A stretch of 64,000 nucleotides of DNA, from NCBI GenBank assembly GCA_023374045.1, contig CM041777.1:483825594-483889593 (forward strand). The letters are read 5' to 3'. A model generated the notes under the pieces. It ran no database searches, had not been told where the DNA came from, and was given only the letters and a program-made list of their open reading frames with translations. Below are positions 57,736-64,000 of the stretch, one piece after another. Every line of letters starts with the position of its first letter. Position 1 is the stretch's first letter. This DNA comes from Limonium bicolor (taxonomy: Eukaryota; Streptophyta; Magnoliopsida; Caryophyllales; Plumbaginaceae). The translations under genes and the position numbers were made by a program.

Positions 57736-59115
57736 TACAAGGCTGGACGGTATCCTCGACTCAAAGCCAAACGACGTCTTCCTTCCAGACTAGTCGGGAG
57801 TCTCAAATTCAAGCACAGTCCAGCACTTCAAATTCTGAAGAATCTGAACATCAAACGAACCAAGAGAGGAAAAGAAATCTGGGGCTGTGAGTAGCCAAGC
57901 CTAGCGGAGAGAAACTCATCTACAACCAAAGAATCGCCGATCAAAATGTCTTCAAAAGTTTGTACCTCTCAATACCTTCCTTCGCAAAGCAATAAGGCCT
58001 GGGCGCGAGTCGCAACCCCCCGGGCACCAGTATGCCGCGGCCACATTCCGCACAACTCTGGACCGTACAAATCGAAGAAGTCGGTAAAGTTCAAAAGTTC
58101 TGAAGTTTATATCTCCCTTTTTCTTCACAGAAACAAGGTAACAACTCTTAAAACTATATCTTAAGGGTATATTCTGGCCATGGTATGGATCTGAATTTAT
58201 GAATTTCAATGCGTCCCTGAACACATGAGAATATTGATTGTTCCTGTTATTTAGTGCTGAAGCCTTAATGTTAAAGGTGTCTGTTTTTTTCGCATTGCCA
58301 GAGCAAAATTGCGTAGGAATATTGTATAAGTCCCTCCTGGTGATTATTTTAACCTATTTGAGCAATTCACATCAGCCAGGGTATGCTCTTAAACCTCATC
58401 TAAACTTATATTGCTGCTATGTGGACACTTCTAATATATAATTACGATTTGACCTGAGATGTTGGACGTCTGTTTATACAACAACATGTAATCCAATTTT
58501 GGTCAGTTTAATAAAATCTGTGAAAACCTTTGTTTGGTATTACTGCAAGTGGAAAGTATGGAACGGAGCAAGTGTTTACACTGCATCTATTTTTGCTTCT
58601 AAAAATCACTGGGTTTCAAACATCATTTCTAATTTTGGTTACAGTTTACGGCAAGTATTTTGCCTTCAAAAAACGCAACAAGGCCAAAACTGAGTGAATA
58701 CCTTCAAACATGGCCCCAACTCAGTTATCTTGCAAATTGCTGTTGGTGCAATTTATCTATCTATCTTCGATTTCCTGCTTAATCAAGATCAGGAATAAAT
58801 ATTTATGTTCAATTAAAACTGAAGTTGTGTTCAAAGTTTCGCTTTTGGTATTGCTGCTAACAAAAAACAAACTCTCTCTGATTTAAACATTCTAATTATA
58901 AACCTCATTATGCCGAGCTTTGACAACTGATCTATGAGTTGTTATTAAAATAGACATTTGACTTTCTTTTATTCATGACTTTTTCACTACTATCGACAGG
59001 TCTGTCACAAGAACACTTATGACCATGATTATCCCCCGTTTATTTCTTCTGTTTTGCATATTGGTATAAGCCACAGTATGACATATGTAGTAAATATGTT
59101 TTACCTCTTTAGCTA
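57736..59115 (+). other. Element F interior and AT-rich flank, nothing recognised
   Basis: The open frame 57946-58164 shows no domain. From about 58160 the sequence turns AT-rich with a few short frames (58238-58441, 58499-58693) without similarity to anything I know. It ends where D3 begins at 59116. Confidence 0.45.
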
Positions 59116-60903
59116 TGTGAGCCTCGATTTTAAACCCTATCCTATGTTGATTAAAGTTGATTGGGATCTGATCGGGTTTTAGGTCCACTTATAGCCTAAG
59201 ATTAATAACTATGTATAACAATAATTATAAAAACCTAAGCTAGCTCACTGGAACCTATATGAGTCGCCACTAGTTTTAACCTAGATCAAATTAGGAAAGG
59301 AGAGTTCGGGTTCGGGGGCTTGATATTCGACTTAATTAGGGTTCAATTACTTTCATTACCCTTCCTAGGTCGTTTTTCCTCTACTTAGTTTATTTACGGC
59401 TTATTACGAGTCGTTTTAACCTAAGTGCGTGAGCTTCTGTTTTTTTGTGTTTTTTAGCGTTTTTTGACAGAAAATTAAAGTGGAAATTAAAATTACCTAA
59501 ACTAGGGTTTCGGAGGCAGAATTAGGTCAAATTTCGTTTCCGTCCGTAGCCACGGACCTAATATCCGACACCACGGACCCCAGTTAACCTAAATATACAG
59601 AAAAGTCGAAATTAAAGGAAAACAAAAATTTGCAAAGTCCGGGTCCACGGACAGGATGTCCGTGGGCTCGGACATCATTAGAAAAAACCTAAATTTTGAA
59701 TTTTTAAAATCCCGCCGCCGTCAGTGGGTGTCCGTGGCCATGGACAACCCGTCCGTGGTCCCGGACCACAGGTCCGAGGTCACGGACCACCCACGGACAG
59801 GGGTTTTCCGAAGGTTCCCGGGGGTGTTTTGAGCTCAAATTTTATGGGTGTGTAGCCTGAAAGATTTACAAGGCGTTAGTGATTGAAAGTTCTCAATTTG
59901 AATTCGAATTAAGCACGAAACTTGGTAAACAAGTTATTGGACAAAAGCATAAACAAACAGCAATACATAAGCGTAGAGGGGTTAGTTTGAGCCCAAATTT
60001 TGAGGCTAGACAGATAATACCGTAGGGAATTAGGGAAGTGGAGTTTCTACCTACTTTACCTTCGGATTCACAACGATTCTTCACACCGGGATTCGTTGAG
60101 TGCTTCGTTGATGGCAGACCCGAAAGGATTTCGAACCGAGCTTCTGGTTGTTGGTTGTTTTGCTGTTCTTCACGCTTTGGTGGTGTTTTGTGGGGTTTTG
60201 ATGATTATTGGTGCTTTGGGGATTGGAAAACGTGTTTAGATGGTGATTTCGAGGGATTTTCGGTATGATTTGGGTGGCCGGGTGTTGGAAAATGTGAGAG
60301 AGAGTGAGGAGGCTGTGTTTTCTGACTTTCTAGGGTTCTTGAGCATATGAGATTCTGATTTTATCCAAAAAAACCTATCCTTTATATAGACTTTCTTAAA
60401 GATAAAGAAAATCTAGTAAAAGTAAGATTTTTTGATATTTTAATTAATAGACTTCCCGAAGGAATTTTGCTATGAAATTTTAACCACATGTCAAGGATGG
60501 ATATTATGAATTTTCTGAGGTGGAACCGAATTTTTTGAATGTTGGAATATTTTTAAATTGAATTTCTCGTCAGATTCAGTCAGAAATTGCTAGAAAATTA
60601 TTGGAAATTCGAAAAATCAAAATTCCAACGCCATTATGCTTAGAATGTCATCCTCTATCATGGGTTAAAATATCAAAGCATTTCAAGCTGATTTTGGCAT
60701 CCTTTGGAGGAGTGAGAAAGCTTATTGGAGGTCTTAGGAGCCTTTAAAGATTACCAAATCGCCCCTGAAAGTGACGAAGCTGCTCCCCATGCCATGGAAC
60801 GCGCCGATCGAGCCGGAATCCCTCACTGCTTGATTAAAATGCCTCTCACAACACTAGTACCTCGTAGACCCTAACCAGGGGGGTCAAAATTTTCGGTATA
60901 ACA
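59116..60903 (-). repeat. 3' LTR of D3 (1,788 bp)
   Basis: On the minus strand it starts TGTTATACC (60903) and ends GGCTCACA (59116). TATA box at 60381-60389. The TRIM insertion site of D1 is empty here (around 59405-59420). The 76-codon frame 60038-60268 on the opposite strand has no counterpart in other copies. Confidence 0.88.
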
Positions 60904-60920
60904 GATTGCCCCCCGTCAAC
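60904..60920 (-). other. Polypurine tract of D3
   Basis: On the minus strand GTTGACGGGGGGCAATC directly precedes TGTTATACC of the LTR. Confidence 0.75.
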
Positions 60921-61019
60921 TAGACTTTGTAATGAAAGTGAGAAGGCTAGTTGATGCTTGAGTGATACCCCAAAATTTCAAATGTTTCTAAGACCCTGTA
61001 TGTTATCGAAAACTGATAA

Positions 61020-61260
61020 ATTGTGTCGAGCTATTCTAAGGCGCTGACTACCTACAATGATGATATGATGTCAAACTATTCTAAAGCGTTGACTACCTAT
61101 GATGAATGAGATGATGTCAAGCTATTCTAAGGCGTTGACTACCTATAAGTAAAGTGAAATGAAGTAATGTCAAGCGATTCTAAGGCGTTGACAACCTAAA
61201 ATGCGGAAATGAGATGATGTCAAGCGATTCTAAGGCGTTGACTACCTATAATGAGTGAAA
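61020..61260. repeat. 45-55 bp tandem repeat in D3
   Basis: Five units around CTATTCTAAGGCG(T/C)TGACTACCT, the inverse of the repeat at 13330-13700 in D1. Confidence 0.8.
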
Positions 61261-61429
61261 TGTGCTTAATGTGATGATGAATTGTATGACCTAGGTGCGC
61301 CTAGGGACCAGAACCTATTCCGAAGTGTGTGTAAAAGGTTAAGGACTGAGAGTGCCAAACGTGGCAGGTGCTAAGGAAGTGGGTAAGACTTATGACGAGC
61401 TTGAGGGTGAGCTCTTCTACTCAGGCGAG

Positions 61430-61960
61430 AATTTGTATCTGTAAAGAATCTGCATCTTCGTGGTGAGAATCTGTATCTGAATCTACGGGTGAGAATCTGT
61501 ATCTCTGAAGAGTCTGTATCTATGGATGAGAATCTGTATCTCTGAAGAATCTGTATCTTCGCTGAGAATCTGTATCTCTGAAGAATCCATATCTTCGGCT
61601 GAGAATCTGTATCTCTGAAGAGTCTGTATCTTCGGCTGAGAATCTGTATCTCTGAAGAATCTGTATCTTCAGCTGAGAATCTGTATCTCTGAAGAATCTG
61701 TATCTTCGGCTGAGAATCTGTATCTCTGAAGAATCTGTATCTTCAGCTGAGAATCTGTATCTCTGAAGAATCTGCATCTTCGGCTGAGAATCTGTATCTC
61801 TGAAGAATCTGTATCTTCAGTTGAGAATCTGTATCTCTGAAGAATCTGTATCTTCGGCTGAGAATCTGTATCTCTGAAGAATATGTATCTTCGGCTGAGA
61901 ATCTGTATCTCTGAAGAATCTGTATCTTCAGGGTGAGAATCTGTATCTCTGGTCTATGAT
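61430..61960. repeat. 37-bp tandem repeat in D3
   Basis: GAGAATCTGTATCTCTGAAG plus AATCTGTATCTTCGGCT repeated about a dozen times, regular from about 61520 to 61955 (for example unit starts at 61564 and 61601). It is itself made of two related half-units. It is absent from D1 and D2, which points to a recent expansion. It generates the minus-strand frames at 61520-61988, which are not genes. Confidence 0.92.
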
Positions 61961-61994
61961 GCAAGGTAAACTTTATGCAAATGATCATGATGAA

Positions 61995-62265
61995 AGTTGA
62001 TTATGAATGTGCCAAACGTGGCAATGAAGATGTGCATGTCAAAATACAATCAAAGTATATGTAGGAAATTTGTCCAAAACAAGAAATCGTTGGAAAATGT
62101 GCCAAACATGGCAATGTTAGGGATCGAAAATTGTCCAAAGCAAGACATTGCTAGAAAGTGTGCCAAATGTGGCCATGGTGAGGTTTATGAAACCGAAGTG
62201 TTTAAAGGAAAGTTGTTCAAGACAAGAAATTGTTGAAAGAGGTGCCAAACGCGGCAGTGTTTGAA
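61995..62265. repeat. Repeat with GTGCCAAACGTGGCAATG core in D3
   Basis: The core recurs near 62010, 62098, 62158 and 62241, with a solitary copy at 61352. TTGTCCAAAACAAGAAAT segments lie between. The core is a near-palindrome (GCCAAACGTGGC). D1 counterpart: 12360-12580. Confidence 0.7.
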
Positions 62266-62384
62266 GAAAATTCTGTACAGTAAAAAGGAAAGTGAAATTA
62301 TCATTTCCTAACTATAGACTTCAGACTTGTAATTTATCTCCTACGAGATGAACATGCCGCCGATGGGATATGGTGTATGATGTG

Positions 62385-62530
62385 AAGGTAAGGGCTTATG
62401 TGGGTCTGTGTAGTGGAGGTATGGAGGTAAGGGCTTATGTGGGCCTGTGTGGTGTACGAAGTGAAGGTAAGGGCTTATGTGGGCCTGAGGTGCTTAATGC
62501 GGTGGTAAGGGCTTACGTGTGCCTGTGGTG
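62385..62530. repeat. Short tandem repeat GGTAAGGGCTTATGTGGGCC in D3
   Basis: Four copies of about 20 bp near 62387, 62427, 62466 and 62504, separated by about 20 bp of variable sequence. D1 has a single inverted copy near 12149-12170. Confidence 0.75.
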
Positions 62531-62581
62531 GGATGATGGTGGTGATGTTTGAACTTTGGGTTCCAATTGGTGTTGTCATAG

Positions 62582-62683
62582 CAATTGTTGGAACCAACAA
62601 TTGCCCCCAGTATTTTTCCCTTAAGACAATCTGAGCTAGAGTTCATGGCAATCGATCATTCCAATCGATTGCCCCCAGTATTT
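62582..62683 (-). promoter_or_regulatory. Two hairpins coupled to purine tracts in D3
   Basis: Arms CAATTGTTGG/CCAACAATTG (62582-62603) and GGCAATCGAT/ATCGATTGCC (62647-62673). Each overlaps or touches TTGCCCCCAGTATT, the inverse of the D1 purine tract. Same order and spacing as 11988-12090. Confidence 0.7.
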
Positions 62684-64000
62684 TCTTTGATCTAACGTGT
62701 GAACGAGTCTCGTCCTCACAGGGTCAAGGCTTATGTTCTGATTTGGTGCTTCCTAACCTACACTCGACGTGTTTGGTGTTTACACTTGTTTCTCACTTAC
62801 GGTCACAACATCTAGACCATTGAATTTGATATTTGATGAATTTACGCATTCGATCTGTTACTTTCACATGATTGGTTACACAACTACCAAGTCGGAAGTC
62901 TTTAAGGCTTATAACGTGGCCATGGGGTGTGATGAAAGACAACGGGACCATGGAGGGATGTTTGAGGTATGTGGAGCTTAAAGGGGTGACCAAAGCTGCG
63001 ATTTGCGTCTTCTCTCAGATTCGTCTTCCTTGTCTTGAAGTCGTCTAGCTGCTTTGTGTTGACGTTGTTTTTGAGCTTCTGGACTTGGACTTTGAAGTTG
63101 TCCTTTACACCATTTCTCTTCTCTTTATCATTTGGATTTCTCCGAGGCACTCCGGGTTTGCCTTTTTGTTTTATCCTTTCTTGATTTTGCCTTCGGGGTT
63201 CTTGTGTTTCCCGGTTTTGGGCTTCGAGAGTTGTTTTGATGTGAGCTCTCTTGATCCTGTGTCACCCTGGGACCATTTGCGGATCGCTTTGTCATGCTGA
63301 TAGCGGCATTGCTTCCTTGGACTGATGAGAATGTTATCTGAGAGTCGGGCTCCTTGCTTCCTTTGGTCACCGGGTCGGATATTCATCATTGGCTGGGTTA
63401 TTTTGTGGAGCTCATAATATCGAAAAGGGATATACGAAAGGCTCAACTGGGGTTCCTTGGGTTTAATGTCAGGGTTCACAAGCTTTTGGCTATGTGGTGC
63501 TGTACCTAGGTGCTTCATCATTCCTGATAGTTGTGTATCCATCCTTTGTTACTTTTCGCAGGTCTAAGAGTAAATTTACAAATTATCTCCTTCGATCGGA
63601 GTTATGCCGTTTACCCTACCTTTGAATGTGGTCTCACCGGAGTCGTGTAAAAATGACACGCTCGTTCACTCATGGTTTTTCCGCTCAAGTCACTCTCATG
63701 AATTCTCACTCTGAGACTTATTCACACAATTAAACAAAAGAAATAAGCGTGGTTGGTCTTTAAACTCAGATTGCCCCCAGTATTAGTCCAGGGTTTATGA
63801 CAACAATTTGTATGTGGTTTGTTTGGATGCTTAGGGGTGAGCTGTGGCATTTGGTTGGACACGTTCATCCTTTTGGAAACAAAAAGACAAATCATTTTAT
63901 TCAATTGCCAGAAGATGAACATTAAATTTGAAAGATGATTTGGTTGAAGGTGCAAAATGAACAAACATTTTTTCCATTTTCTTGAGATTGTAAATCAAAA
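62684..64000 (-). other. D3 conserved post-gag module
   Basis: Inverse of D1 10690-11990 with small differences. The basic ORF of D1 is present as two overlapping frames (62902-63150, 63128-63370), so a frame change separates the copies. A third purine tract is at 63769-63785. No known domain. Confidence 0.65.

Larger units (their letters stand above)
59116..64000 (-). mobile_element. Element D3: 3' part of a minus-strand Ogre/Tat-like element
   Basis: 3' LTR 59116-60903, polypurine tract, tandem repeats, the hairpin module and the conserved post-gag module as in D1, all inverted. The 5' half, including any gag or pol, lies beyond 64000. The flank at 59111-59115 is AGCTA; its duplicate would be outside the window. 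Confidence 0.85.

Noticed and set aside
57337..57812. Minus-strand frames of 69-150 codons with repeated GHGLRCGQGS-like peptides
   Set aside because: Generated by a 43-bp minisatellite, which shifts frame in each unit; no start context or homolog.
61430..61960. CRISPR-like regular spacing
   Set aside because: No unique spacers of constant length; direct tandem repeat in a plant retroelement.
61520..61988. Repetitive frames with a YRFSAED-type motif
   Set aside because: Generated by the 37-bp tandem repeat of D3.

Overview
The window looks like a block of intergenic heterochromatin from a large flowering-plant genome. It has no tRNA, rRNA or CRISPR locus and no convincing single-copy host gene. 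Almost every base belongs to LTR retrotransposons nested in one another, plus one CACTA transposon end, one LINE relic, one Ty1/copia relic and a miniature (TRIM) retroelement. The TGTAACACCCC-type LTR ends, the initiator-tRNA-Met and tRNA-Arg primer binding sites (PBS) and the Ogre/Tat-like gag all point to an angiosperm. I cannot name the family or species from sequence alone.

Layout, left to right. 1-3115: start of a long minus-strand LTR (family C) carrying a degenerate array of about 190-bp repeats and a tRNA-like motif. 3116-6980: an LTR of family A. 7195-7249 plus 18490-19030: the start of another A-like LTR, split by element D1 (7250-18489, target duplication TAAGG). D1 is an 11.2-kb gag-less Ogre/Tat-like element. 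Its 3' LTR was later invaded by a TRIM that now forms a 2.9-kb array of 13 LTRs with an inverted middle block (15236-18184). 19040-19969: CACTA end. 19975-20958: LINE zinc-finger/RNase H relic. 21868-22708: copia gag-protease relic, cut by element B. 22709-30016: element B, minus strand, two 3-kb LTRs around a 1.1-kb non-coding interior. 30017-30714: inverted piece of element C. 30715-46899: element D2, a tRNA-Arg-primed element with a gag pseudogene, split by the 10.8-kb element C (33917-44745, target duplication GTGAC). 46900-49340: part of a Ty3/gypsy element (G) whose gag and protease/RT flank an intact AlkB-type dioxygenase ORF. 49341-51178: truncated A-like LTR (E). 51179-51397 and 55590-55964: LTR of element F, split by a complete 4,192-bp solo LTR (51398-55589, target duplication ATGAC). 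55965-59115: F interior with a 43-bp minisatellite. 59116-64000: 3' part of D3, a minus-strand relative of D1, rich in tandem repeats.

Most of the elements are non-autonomous or broken: D1, B and C contain no recognisable protein domain, and D2 keeps only a damaged gag. The two best-preserved protein signals are the protease region of G and the AlkB ORF next to it, in which all the family's metal- and 2-oxoglutarate-binding residues are visible. That AlkB gene, the multimeric inverted TRIM array, the WRKY-box cluster in the LTRs of B and the hairpins coupled to purine tracts in the D elements are the observations most worth following up.
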